Assembly: GCA_943787605.1 (NCBI GenBank)
Contig: CALSNB010000002.1
Span: forward strand, 186,001 to 250,000
Direction: 5' to 3'
Source of the DNA: GCA-2697345 sp002697345
Lineage (GTDB): Bacteria > Pseudomonadota > Alphaproteobacteria > Rhodobacterales > Rhodobacteraceae
Length of the DNA: 64,000 bases
Part shown: positions 44,433-53,390 of the stretch, piece after piece
Layout of the letters: each line of letters starts with the position of its first letter
Position numbering within the stretch: position 1 is the stretch's first letter
Translations under genes and position numbers: made by a program
Notes under the pieces: generated by a model
What the model saw: the letters and a program-made list of their open reading frames with translations, nothing else
Databases searched by the model: none
Told to the model about the DNA's origin: nothing

Positions 44433-45727
44433 ATGAGTAGTCTATTTGATGGAACACTCGGTACAGTTTTTTATTTTGTAATTGCTTTAAGCACAATTGT
44501 TTCAATTCATGAGTACGGTCATTATATTGTTGGGCGTTGGTGCGGGGTGCACGCTGAAGTCTTTAGTATAGGGTTTGGGCCCATACTATTTTCTAAGACA
44601 GATAAAAAAGGAACTCGGTGGCAGTTGGCCGTAATTCCGATGGGTGGGTATGTAAAGTTTTTAGATGACGATGTCGCTAAAACGACTTTAAAATCTGCAA
44701 AGCTATCTGGAGGGTTAAATGGAGCTAGCTTATCAAAAAAAGCTGCTATTGTTTTTGCTGGTCCAGCTTTCAATTTTCTTTTTTCTATTTTAATTTTTTC
44801 AAGTATATTTCTATATTCTGGGGGGGTGTCTGAGCTTTCCATAATAGGAAAACTTAAAAATATTCCGAATGTTAAAGAAAACTTTGCAGTTGGTGATCAT
44901 ATTTTAGAAATTGAGGGGCAAGATGTAAAAAACCTTTCAAGCTTTCTGAAAGTTGCAACAACGTTAAACCCACAAAAGTATGTAAGCTATAAGGTTCTCA
45001 GAAATAACGAGTTTATTTCGTTTAAAGGTACTTTCCCATTTTTACCTTTAGTTGATCACCTGCAGCCTAAGTCTCCTGCAATTCAAGCTGGCCTTTTAGT
45101 TGGAGATCTAATTCTTGAGTTAGATGACAAGCCTGTTTACTCCCTATCAACTGTTCAGGAAGCTGTTAATTCGTCAATGGGTAGAGTGATTAAACTTAAA
45201 GTCTGGAGAAATAAGAATATTCTAGAAATAATGGTTAAACCAAAGAAACAGGACATTCCTCTCAAAGATACTTTTGTGTCAAAATGGTTGATTGGTTTTT
45301 CTGGAGGGCTGTTTTTTGAGCCTGTTCGAAAAAGTATTGGTTTCGAAGAATCCCTCACGGGTGGAATTCAAACAAACCTGGAACGTTATTTCGTCCAGTA
45401 TTTTTGGATTAACCAATATAATTGCGGGCACCATTAGCTCATGTAATCTCCAAGGACCTTTGGGAATAGCAGAAGTATCAGGGGACATTGCGCGACAGGG
45501 GTTTATAGACTTTATTTGGTTTATAGGAGTAATGAGCACAGCAATAGGTTTGATAAACTTATTCCCTATTCCTGTTTTAGATGGTGGGCATTTAGTATTT
45601 ATTGCTTTTGAAGCTGTAACTCGAAAGACCTCTAAATACTTATGTGCAGAAATGGTTAATGCTGGGAGGGATGGGCATTTTACTAACTTTGATGGTTTTT
45701 GCCTTATCAAATGATCTTTTCTGTTAG
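44433..45727 (+). pseudogene. rseP: RseP site-2 protease, reading frame broken twice
   Basis: RseP cleaves anti-sigma factors and signal-peptide remnants in the inner membrane. The first frame (to 45437) has the zinc motif HEYGH (residues 26-30), then two PDZ-like regions. It breaks near 45370-45376, where one extra A turns GIQTTW into IQTNLERY. The second frame carries WNVISSSIFGLTN, GPLGIAEVSG and LINLFPIPVLDGGH, with the third metal-site motif. A second extra base near 45623-45628 shifts again, and the final frame ends in GILLTLMVFALSNDLFC, the expected C-terminus, with its stop at 45725-45727. Both events are +1. Conservation on both sides favours sequence error or very recent damage over old decay. 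Confidence 0.87.
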
Positions 45728-45771
45728 TAATAATTAGTAATATTAATTTTAAATTTTTTAGACCCTTTATT

Positions 45772-45800
45772 TTGACATACCGAAAGACTCAGTTTAGACA
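45772..45800 (+). promoter_or_regulatory. Candidate promoter upstream of bamA
   Basis: TTGACA (45772-45777) is a perfect -35 box and is followed after 17 bases by TAGACA (45795-45800), a weak -10. It lies in the 113-base gap between the true end of rseP and the bamA start. Prediction by eye only. Confidence 0.33.
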
Positions 45801-45840
45801 TTACTGATCTGTAGCGATTTTTAATTTTGGGGTAATATTA

Positions 45841-48159
45841 TTGTATAAATATAGGCAAAAGAATTTATTTGCGTTTCTTACGGCAACTTTTTTTATAATT
45901 TTCTTATGTTTTCCGGGACTTATACAAGCGCAAGCCTATAAGTTTGCTAATATTGTTATTGTTGGTAACTCAAATATTGAGACTCAAACAGTTGAAAGCT
46001 TTTTAGACTTAGATCTCTCTAAACCTATTGAAGCTTCGTCGTTGAATGGTGCCTATCAGAGAATTTTTGATTCTGGTTTATTTAAGTCGGTAGAAATTAT
46101 ACCACTAAACAATACTTTGAAAGTAATAGTCGAAGAGTTTCCAATAATTAAATCAATTACTTTTGAAGGTAATAAAAAAATTAAACAGGAAGTGCTGACG
46201 GAAATGATCACTTCTCGGCCACGGTTTTCTTTGCGTCCATCGACAGCTGAAAGAGATGCAGACACTATTTTGAACGAATATAGGAATATAGGCTTAACTG
46301 GTTCTAGCGTTTTGCCAAAAATAGTTAATAGGCCTAATAATCTTGTGGATTTAGTTTTTGAAATTGTTGAAGGAAGCGTGACCGAAATAGAAAGAATTAG
46401 TTTTGTAGGTAATTCGGCGTACTCAGATAGACGTCTTAGGAGAATTTTGATTAGTAAACAAGCTGGTCTACTACGGAAACTTTTTAGGAGTGACACATTC
46501 GTAGCAGATCGTGTTAGATTCGATAAAAAAATTCTTAAGGATTTTTATTCTGATAGAGGGTTTGTCGACTTCAAAGTCACTTCCACAGCTGCTGAGTTAT
46601 CTCGTGACCGAGGTTCTTACTTTATGACTTTTAATATCCAAGAGGGTGAACAGTACAAATTTGGTAATGTATCTTTTTCTAGTAATGTAACTGATTTAGA
46701 TCCAAAGACTTTCAAGAATTTGGTAAAACTAAAGCCTGGAAATATTTACTCACCTAGAATTGTCGATAATGAGATAAGAAGAATTGAAAATAAGGTTCGA
46801 AATCTTAATCTAGATTTTGTTATGATAGTTCCTCAGATCGTACGTAAAGAAGAAGATAAGACACTTAGCATAAACTTTTCTTTTGAAAAATCTCCTCAAA
46901 ACTATGTTGATAGAATTAATGTTTCTGGAAACAGGGTTACACAAGATTTTGTAATTCGAAGGCAATTCAGATCTGTTGAAGGAGATCCTTTTAATCCAAG
47001 TGAAATTAGAAATTCAGCTACTCGGCTTAGACGGTTGGGTATATTTAGGGATGTAGACGTATCAACTCGTGCATCTGACAAGGTTTCTTCAGTTATTGTT
47101 GATGTGAAAGTTGAAGAGCAACCCACTGGTTCATTTGGAGTTGGCTTTTCTTACTCAAATGATGAGGGGCTAGGAGGAACTGTTAAGTTAAGTGAACGAA
47201 ATTTTCTTGGTCGTGGACAGTTTTTGTCATTTAACTTGACATCACTTTCAGATTCAAACCAAATACACTTAGAGTTTTCCGAACCACAATTTCTTAATCG
47301 TGAATTAGCATTGGGTATTAAATTAGGTAGTAAAACAACTACTCAACAGTTCAGCGCATATGATGCTGATGTTACTGAGTTCGAACCTTCACTGTCATTT
47401 CCAATATCACGAAGGAGCACCTTAAAGCTTAAGTATAGGTTTTCCGATGAAACTTTAACTTCTAGGTCTACGACCCTGTCTTCAGCAATATCAGGTCAAA
47501 TGGGATCAAAAAAAATAAATACATTAGGGTATGTTTATGACCTAGATAGTAAGGTGGACGCCATAGACCTAAATAACAATTTATTTCTAAAGTTTTCTCA
47601 AGACTACTCAGTTGAGGATAATAATTTTAGTTTTATTAAAACTAACGCATTGTTAAGACGCCAAAAAATGGTGTTCAGGGAAGAGATTGGTATTTCTGCT
47701 AGCTTTGAGTTTGGTCATCTTGCTCAGGTTGAAGGAAATAGTAGAGTGGTTGATAGATTTAAAAGTTTCACAAGACAAATGCGAGGTTTTAAAGGTGGAG
47801 GCATTGGGCCTAGAGACCGGCATTCAACAAATCAGGACCCCTTGGGCGGGCAGTATTTTGCGGTTGCTCGTTTGGAATCGGACTTCCCATTAATGGTTCC
47901 TGAGGAGTATAATGTCCGCGGTGCTATCTTTTTAGATGCTGGTTCGGTATGGGGTTTGGATGATAGAGGTGGGACGACAGGTGCACACCAACCCGGAGGG
48001 GTAGTTGATGATAAATTCCATCTCCGCTCTACACTTGGGGCAGGACTGCTTTGGGGGACACCAATAGGACCTCTTCGGTTTGATTTCACTAAAGCAATAA
48101 AAAAACTGAGCTATGATAAGCCAGAGTCATTTAATTTTAGTATTTCAACAAAATTTTAA
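45841..48159 (+). CDS. bamA: Outer-membrane protein assembly factor BamA
   Basis: BamA is the central barrel of the machine that inserts outer-membrane proteins. The 772-residue protein has a signal peptide (cleavage after IQAQA, near residue 32), five POTRA domains (~33-345; for example FANIVIVGNSNIETQTV and ISFVGNSAYSDRRLRRIL) and a C-terminal barrel from ~430. It ends in a terminal Phe (SFNFSISTKF), as expected of the barrel's beta-signal. The GGXGX-like segment FKGGGIGPRD is in the loop-6 region. The start is TTG at 45841; no ATG fits the signal peptide. It is two bases before ompH. Confidence 0.95.
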   Translation: MYKYRQKNLFAFLTATFFIIFLCFPGLIQAQAYKFANIVIVGNSNIETQTVESFLDLDLSKPIEASSLNGAYQRIFDSGLFKSVEIIPLNNTLKVIVEEFPIIKSITFEGNKKIKQEVLTEMITSRPRFSLRPSTAERDADTILNEYRNIGLTGSSVLPKIVNRPNNLVDLVFEIVEGSVTEIERISFVGNSAYSDRRLRRILISKQAGLLRKLFRSDTFVADRVRFDKKILKDFYSDRGFVDFKVTSTAAELSRDRGSYFMTFNIQEGEQYKFGNVSFSSNVTDLDPKTFKNLVKLKPGNIYSPRIVDNEIRRIENKVRNLNLDFVMIVPQIVRKEEDKTLSINFSFEKSPQNYVDRINVSGNRVTQDFVIRRQFRSVEGDPFNPSEIRNSATRLRRLGIFRDVDVSTRASDKVSSVIVDVKVEEQPTGSFGVGFSYSNDEGLGGTVKLSERNFLGRGQFLSFNLTSLSDSNQIHLEFSEPQFLNRELALGIKLGSKTTTQQFSAYDADVTEFEPSLSFPISRRSTLKLKYRFSDETLTSRSTTLSSAISGQMGSKKINTLGYVYDLDSKVDAIDLNNNLFLKFSQDYSVEDNNFSFIKTNALLRRQKMVFREEIGISASFEFGHLAQVEGNSRVVDRFKSFTRQMRGFKGGGIGPRDRHSTNQDPLGGQYFAVARLESDFPLMVPEEYNVRGAIFLDAGSVWGLDDRGGTTGAHQPGGVVDDKFHLRSTLGAGLLWGTPIGPLRFDFTKAIKKLSYDKPESFNFSISTKF

Positions 48160-48161
48160 TT

Positions 48162-48714
48162 ATGATTAGAAAACTAAAATTATTTTTAATTTTTTCTGCT
48201 CTCTTGATGTCTAGTGTAGAGGCCTCAGAAGACTTTAAAGGTAAAATTTTATATCTTAATCAGAACAAAATTTACTCAGAATCGATATTTGGCAAAAACC
48301 TTGAAGAGTTTTTTCGCAATGAGTCCAAAAAGCTTAAAGAGCAAAACCGTCAACTTACTAAAGAGCTAGAGATTGAAGAGCAAAGATTAACTAATGAACG
48401 AGAAGGCATGCCCTTAGATGAATTTAAGATTTTGGCACAGAGTTTTAATGCCCGAGTAGAGAAGGTCAGACAGGAACAAAAAGAAAAAAGTGATACTCTA
48501 AAATATAAGTCTGGAAAAGGAGAGAAAGTATTTTTTTAATGCAGTTTATCCATTATTACTTGAGTTTGTAGCAAAAAAAAATGCAACTGGAATACTAGAC
48601 TCATCAGTTTTTATAGTGGGAAACAGTAAACTAGATGTAACAAGTGAAGTTATTCTTATTATAAATGATAAATTACCTTTGGTTGCTTCATTTAAGTTAA
48701 AGAGGAGTGACTAG
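48162..48714 (+). pseudogene. ompH: OmpH/Skp-like periplasmic chaperone, one frameshift
   Basis: Skp/OmpH escorts unfolded outer-membrane proteins to BamA. The first frame encodes a signal peptide (LFLIFSALLMSSVEAS) and the coiled-coil body (EEFFRNESKKLKEQNRQLTK). It stops at 48539, directly after a run of seven T (48531-48537). Removing one T gives EKVFFNAVYPLLLEF, joining the second frame, whose ILDSSVFIVGNSKLDVTSE and IINDKLP are the normal OmpH C-terminus, ending at 48714. The break is a homopolymer +1. Position between bamA and fabZ is canonical. Confidence 0.85.
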
Positions 48715-48841
48715 TATTTTACTTTTGACCAACTCTTTCGTATTGAAATAAACTTAAGGTGTTACATTCTTTAACATAAAGTCTTTAGTCATCATATTTA
48801 GATAAGAAGTTAATTTAATTTAAGTGAGGTTATATTCAGAT

Positions 48842-49300
48842 ATGGATAACAGTTCTGCTAATATTGAGACTATCAAAAAGATTATCCCTCATCGTTACCC
48901 ATTTCTTTTAATAGATAAAGTTATTGACATCGCTCCTTGTGAAAAAGCTCGTGGGATAAAAAATGTAACTATTAATGAGCCACATTTTCAAGGGCATTTC
49001 CCTGAGCAACCTGTAATGCCAGGAATAATGATAGTCGAGGCCATGGCTCAAACAGCAGCTGTTATGGTTGGCTTTAGTAGTGAGATAGCAAGTGAAAACT
49101 TTTTAGTTTATTTTTTGGCAATTGATAAATGTAAGTTTCGAAAGAAGGTCGTACCAGGCGATGTACTAGAGCTAGATGTAAGTGTTGTAAGAGGTAAGAT
49201 AGGTTCGAAAGTATGGAAATTTAGTGGAGTTGCTTCAGTTCAAGGTAACAAAGTGGCTGAGGCAGAGTTTACAGCAATGATAGATTTAGAATCGAAATGA
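48842..49300 (+). CDS. fabZ: 3-hydroxyacyl-ACP dehydratase FabZ
   Basis: FabZ dehydrates 3-hydroxyacyl-ACP in fatty-acid synthesis. The 152-residue hot-dog-fold protein has the catalytic His in IIPHRYPFLLIDKV and Glu in FPEQPVMPGIMIVEAMAQ. I choose the ATG at 48842; an upstream in-frame GTG at 48824 adds a few residues with no similarity. It overlaps lpxA by four bases (ATGA). Confidence 0.94.
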   Translation: MDNSSANIETIKKIIPHRYPFLLIDKVIDIAPCEKARGIKNVTINEPHFQGHFPEQPVMPGIMIVEAMAQTAAVMVGFSSEIASENFLVYFLAIDKCKFRKKVVPGDVLELDVSVVRGKIGSKVWKFSGVASVQGNKVAEAEFTAMIDLESK

Positions 49301-50088
49301 ATAGATCTGAGTACATTCATCGAACAGCTATTGTTGAAGAGGGTGCAAAAGTAGGGTCTAGTGTAAAGGTCGGACCTTTTTGTTATGTGGGCTCTAATGT
49401 AGTTTTAAAACCTGGGGTTATATTAAAAAATAATGTAACTGTAGTAGGTGACACCGTAGTTGGTGATAAGACTACTGTTTTTCCGTTCGCAACCGTTGGT
49501 GAAATCCCTCAAGATTTAAAGTTTTCTGGAGAAGAAACTAGGCTAGTTATAGGCAAACGTAACCAAATACGCGAAGGTGTCACAATCAATACTGGTACTT
49601 CTGGAGGAGGAGGAGTTACAGTAGTTGGGAATGATTGCCTTCTCATGACTGGTTCACATGTAGCTCATGACGCTCAAATTGGAAATAATGTAATAATGGC
49701 AAATCAATCTGCAGTGGCTGGACATTGCGTTATAGAGGACAATGTCATTATCGGTGGTCTGTCTGGCGTCCACCAGTTTGTTAGGATTGGGCGTGGTGCA
49801 ATTATTGGTGCAGTTACAATGGTAACAAATGATGTAATACCTTATGGTTTAGTGCAAGCGTCACGTGGAGAACTGGAAGGGTTGAACTATGTCGGTTTGA
49901 AAAGAGCTGGGGTTTCTCGAGAAGATATTTTGGCATTAAGGGCTAGCTATCAGATTTTAAAGCAAGGCGATGGCACATTCCACGACCGTGCTAAAAAACT
50001 ATTAGAAGAAACTAACAGTACCTATGTTAAAGAGGTAGCTGATTTTATTTTAGGCAGCACTGATAGATCTTTTTTAGTGCCAGGATGA
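49297..50088 (+). CDS. lpxA: Acyl-ACP:UDP-N-acetylglucosamine O-acyltransferase LpxA
   Basis: LpxA performs the first step of lipid A synthesis. The 263-residue beta-helix protein has hexapeptide repeats from residue ~8 and the catalytic His in GSHVAHDAQIGNN. The family segments TVGEIPQDLKFSGEETRLVIG (in part) and GLSGVHQFVRIG are visible. It is coupled to fabZ by an ATGA overlap and is ten bases before lpxI. Confidence 0.95.
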   Translation: MNRSEYIHRTAIVEEGAKVGSSVKVGPFCYVGSNVVLKPGVILKNNVTVVGDTVVGDKTTVFPFATVGEIPQDLKFSGEETRLVIGKRNQIREGVTINTGTSGGGGVTVVGNDCLLMTGSHVAHDAQIGNNVIMANQSAVAGHCVIEDNVIIGGLSGVHQFVRIGRGAIIGAVTMVTNDVIPYGLVQASRGELEGLNYVGLKRAGVSREDILALRASYQILKQGDGTFHDRAKKLLEETNSTYVKEVADFILGSTDRSFLVPG

Positions 50089-50098
50089 GAAGAGTTAC

Positions 50099-50953
50099 AT
50101 GGAATTAGTATTAGTGTCTGGGGTAGGGGGTCTTCCACAGTCTTTGGCGGCTAATTTGGAATCGGCTGGGTCTGCTTTTCTAGTTTACGAAATTGAAGGT
50201 TTTGAAAATAAAGGTCTTGAGAAGTATAGTCCCCAAACCTTAATATTGGAACATTTAGGTTCATTTATTGATCAATTAAAAAAAATAGGAATAAAACAGA
50301 TTTGCTTTGCTGGTAGTATCACCAGACCCAATTTTAACTTTTCATTGGTTGACGAACTAACTTTACCGCTAGTTCCAGTTATAGCTGAAGCATTAAAACA
50401 TGGTGATGATCAGGCTCTTAGATTGGTTTTATCAATTTTTGAGGATTCTGGTTTTAAAATTTTGGGCGCCCATGAAATATGTCCAGAATTATTAATTTCT
50501 GCAGGCGTTCATAGTGAGATTCAGCCAGAGCCTTCGGATTATAAGGATGCTCAAAAGGCAGAGGAGTTGATGATTGGCCTTAGCCCTTTTGATATCGGAC
50601 AATCTTGTATTGTTTCGTCTGGGCAGGTCCTAGGGATCGAAACTTCTAGCGGCACTGATATGATGCTGGAGAGTATAGGGTTTATTAAGTCCCTAAAAGT
50701 TGTAGAAAAGTCAAAGTTTCTATGTGATGAAGATCAAAAATTTGTGAAGAATGGTCTACTGTATAAAGCTGCAAAAATTGGTCAAGACTTGAGAGTTGAT
50801 ATGCCAGTTATTGGTCCTGAAACATTTTGTCTCGCTAATAAGGTGGGTATTAAAGGTGTAGTCATAAAATTTGGAAATGTCCTGGTTTTGAATTATGAAG
50901 AGTGTTTAAGGTTATCTAATTCTTTTGGTTTATTTTTTTTGGTTGAGAAATGA
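50099..50953 (+). CDS. lpxI: UDP-2,3-diacylglucosamine pyrophosphatase LpxI
   Basis: LpxI (formerly DUF1009) hydrolyses UDP-2,3-diacylglucosamine to lipid X; it replaces LpxH in alphaproteobacteria. The 284-residue protein shows ICFAGSITRPNF, HGDDQALRLVLSIFEDSGF, SSGQVLGIETSSGTDMML and DLRVDMPVIGPETF. It lies between lpxA and lpxB in the expected order and overlaps lpxB by four bases (ATGA). Confidence 0.93.
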   Translation: MELVLVSGVGGLPQSLAANLESAGSAFLVYEIEGFENKGLEKYSPQTLILEHLGSFIDQLKKIGIKQICFAGSITRPNFNFSLVDELTLPLVPVIAEALKHGDDQALRLVLSIFEDSGFKILGAHEICPELLISAGVHSEIQPEPSDYKDAQKAEELMIGLSPFDIGQSCIVSSGQVLGIETSSGTDMMLESIGFIKSLKVVEKSKFLCDEDQKFVKNGLLYKAAKIGQDLRVDMPVIGPETFCLANKVGIKGVVIKFGNVLVLNYEECLRLSNSFGLFFLVEK

Positions 50954-52134
50954 AAATTTATTTGATTGCTGGAGAAGAATCAGGTGACCTTTTGGGGTAT
51001 AATTTAATGTCAGGGCTTAAAAAAATTATCCCAGAGATTGAGTTTTGTGGAGTTGGAGGCTCTTTGATGGAGAGCCAGGGACTCAAATCTATTTTCAAAA
51101 TGAGTGAACTCAGTGTTATGGGAATATTTGAGATTTTACCAAATTTATTTAAATTAATAAAACGTAAAAATCAAGTAATAGACGATATAATTAGGCTAAA
51201 CCCTGATGCTCTAATAACAATTGACAGCCCTGATTTTTGTTTAAGAGTGGCAAAAAAAATAAAGCAAAAGACAAGTATTCAAACAATTCACTATGTGGCG
51301 CCAACAGTGTGGGCTTGGCGAAAAGGGCGTGCCTTGAAAATGGCAAAGTATATTGATCATGTCTTAGCTTTATTTCCTTTTGAGAAATCTTTACTTTTGG
51401 AGAGTGGATTAAGCTGTGATTTTGTTGGCCATCCTATAGTTAGTCAGCAAACTGCTAAACCAAAAGAAGTTAATGATTTTAGAAATAAGTTTAATCTAGG
51501 TAAAAGAAAAATCATACTAATTTTACCAGGAAGCCGTATCACTGAAGTAAAAAGGTTAATAAGAATATTTGAAAAAACACTTGATTTAGTGAATCATAAG
51601 TTTCCAGAGTTTGCATTAGTTATTCCAACAACAAAAACTGTTGAAAGTTTAGTAAAGGAATTCACAAAAACATGGTCTAACAAACCTATAATACTAACTA
51701 ATAATAATTACTCTCATGAAGCTTATAATAGTTATAAAAGAGCAGCATTTAAGGAAGCAACTGTTGCTTTAGCAGCGTCAGGAACGGTTTCTTTGGAGCT
51801 TGCAGTTAACTCTGTGCCAATGGTGATTGCCTATGATGTTAATTTTTTATCCAGAATAATATTAAAATTTTTATTAAAAATAAACACAGTAACTTTAGTT
51901 AATATTGTGGCTGAAACTGATGCTGTGCCTGAATTTCTTGGAGCAAATTGTCAGCCTGCAGTGATTGCAGGGGCTATAATAGAATTATTGAACAGTCACG
52001 AGCTTAGAGGCAAACAGATTGAAAGTCATGAAATTTGTATGGCAAGACTTCTACCAGAAGGTGACTTAACTCAGGGTGGTTTTGCCGCTGCCAAGGTTGT
52101 TCAGCATTTGAATTATAACAGAAAAAAAGTATAA
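50950..52134 (+). CDS. lpxB: Lipid-A-disaccharide synthase LpxB
   Basis: LpxB joins lipid X and UDP-diacylglucosamine into the lipid A disaccharide. The 394-residue GT19 protein shows YLIAGEESGDLLGYNLM at its start, CGVGGSLMESQG, TIDSPDFCLRVAKKI, HYVAPTVWAWRKGRA, ILPGSRITEVKRL and AASGTVSLELAV. All fit the family. It closes the fabZ-lpxA-lpxI-lpxB set. Confidence 0.95.
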   Translation: MKIYLIAGEESGDLLGYNLMSGLKKIIPEIEFCGVGGSLMESQGLKSIFKMSELSVMGIFEILPNLFKLIKRKNQVIDDIIRLNPDALITIDSPDFCLRVAKKIKQKTSIQTIHYVAPTVWAWRKGRALKMAKYIDHVLALFPFEKSLLLESGLSCDFVGHPIVSQQTAKPKEVNDFRNKFNLGKRKIILILPGSRITEVKRLIRIFEKTLDLVNHKFPEFALVIPTTKTVESLVKEFTKTWSNKPIILTNNNYSHEAYNSYKRAAFKEATVALAASGTVSLELAVNSVPMVIAYDVNFLSRIILKFLLKINTVTLVNIVAETDAVPEFLGANCQPAVIAGAIIELLNSHELRGKQIESHEICMARLLPEGDLTQGGFAAAKVVQHLNYNRKKV

Positions 52135-52183
52135 ATATTTTTTTAGTATTATAAGAGCTAATAATGAAGGAACATTTTTTTAT

Positions 52184-52451
52184 ATGAATTATAGCTGAAA
52201 TTGACCCTAAGAACCTTATAGCGGACAGCTATAAAATTGAAGGGATAACATTGTCTGAATGTAGGTCTATTTTTTTGGATTGGGCGCTAAGTATCCCTTT
52301 AGAAAAAGACACTAAGTTATTAATAAGTAAACTTTTACATTATTATCAAAACGAATCCAAAGATCACCCTATGACACTTCTTTTGTCTTCGTCATTGGAG
52401 TCAAAAATAGAAAATAGACGCACAGGTAGACGGCGGTCTAGAATTCATTAA
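52184..52451 (+). pseudogene. Small conserved-looking protein, one frameshift near its start
   Basis: I cannot name this protein. The open frame from TTG at 52251 encodes 66 residues, with CRSIFLDWALSIPLEKD, then DHPMTLLL and a basic C-terminus (RRTGRRRSR). In-frame coding sense continues upstream as IDPKNLIADSYKIEGITL, back to about 52188, with no start codon there. An ATG at 52184 preceded by GAAGGAAC lies one base out of frame; removing one base between 52188 and 52196 would give an 88-residue protein beginning MNIAEIDPKN. The rest of the ~330-base stretch between lpxB and metA shows nothing else. Confidence 0.5.
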
Positions 52452-52466
52452 CCAATTTTCTGAGAG

Positions 52467-53387
52467 TCAATTTTGTCCAACATTGTCTATATTATATGGC
52501 GTCGTTTGATAAATTTCATTTATCCAGTTTCCATATAGTAAATGAGCGTGGCTACGCCACCTATTGCTTGGAACCTTATTGGGATTGTCACCTGGGAAGT
52601 AATTGACAGGCATAGAGACTATTTTTGAGCTCAGGATGTCTCTGTCATATTCCTCTTTTAGTGTAAGGCTGTCATACTCTAAGTGATTAAATATATATAA
52701 GGACCTTCGTTTCTTATTTTCCACAAGGCAAGGTCCAACATCTTTACTCGCTAGCAACGTTTTAAATTCAGATTGTTGATCAAGTTCAAATTGTTTCATT
52801 TCGGTCCACCGGCTTACTGGAATAATGCAATCATCTGAAAACCCTCTAAGATAGGGAGAAGATGGTAACAAATTTTGATGTCTAAAACAGCCAAAGAATT
52901 TTTTCTTTAGCATATGTTTATTTATTCGGTGGGAGTGATACATCATAGCCATTCCTCCCCAACACACACCTATTGTTGAAAAAACATTGGTTTGAGACCA
53001 ATCAAATACCTCGCAAAGTTCATCCCAGTAACTTACTTCCTCATAATTTAAATGTTCGATAGGGGCTCCAGTTATTATCAAGCCATCAAATTTTTCATTT
53101 TTAATTTCTAAAAAGGATTTATAAAACTCCTGCATATGAGTGGCCGCTGTATTTTTTGTTTTGTGTTCTGACATTCTAATTAAACTAAGTTCAATTTGCA
53201 GTGGAGTTGAGCCAATTAAACGAGAAAATTGGTTTTCTGTTTGAATTTTCTTTGGCATCAAATTGAGCAATGCTATACGTAGAGGGCGAATATCTTGACG
53301 AGATGCTTGAACATCACTTAGAACACTTACGCCTTCATTTTTTAAGATGTTAAACGCAGGAAGATTTTCTGGTAATTTGATAGGCAT
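52467..53387 (-). CDS. metA: Homoserine O-acyltransferase MetA, predicted acetyl-specific
   Basis: MetA activates homoserine for methionine synthesis. The 306-residue protein has Cys142 (TIGVCWGGMAMM), His235 and Glu237 (FNHLEYD), the catalytic residues of the family at the canonical numbering. Residue 111, in TGAPIEHL, is Glu. Published work on the family associates Glu111 with acetyl-CoA and Gly111 with succinyl-CoA, so I predict homoserine O-acetyltransferase activity even though similar genes are often named succinyltransferase. It is three bases downstream of the P-loop ATPase gene and probably co-transcribed with it. Confidence 0.93.
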   Translation of the reverse strand: MPIKLPENLPAFNILKNEGVSVLSDVQASRQDIRPLRIALLNLMPKKIQTENQFSRLIGSTPLQIELSLIRMSEHKTKNTAATHMQEFYKSFLEIKNEKFDGLIITGAPIEHLNYEEVSYWDELCEVFDWSQTNVFSTIGVCWGGMAMMYHSHRINKHMLKKKFFGCFRHQNLLPSSPYLRGFSDDCIIPVSRWTEMKQFELDQQSEFKTLLASKDVGPCLVENKKRRSLYIFNHLEYDSLTLKEEYDRDILSSKIVSMPVNYFPGDNPNKVPSNRWRSHAHLLYGNWINEIYQTTPYNIDNVGQN

Positions 53388-53390
53388 TGA

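Noticed and set aside
44433..45727. Programmed ribosomal frameshifting in rseP
   Set aside because: Neither break has a clear slippery heptamer with a downstream pseudoknot, and two independent shifts would be needed; simple insertions explain it better.
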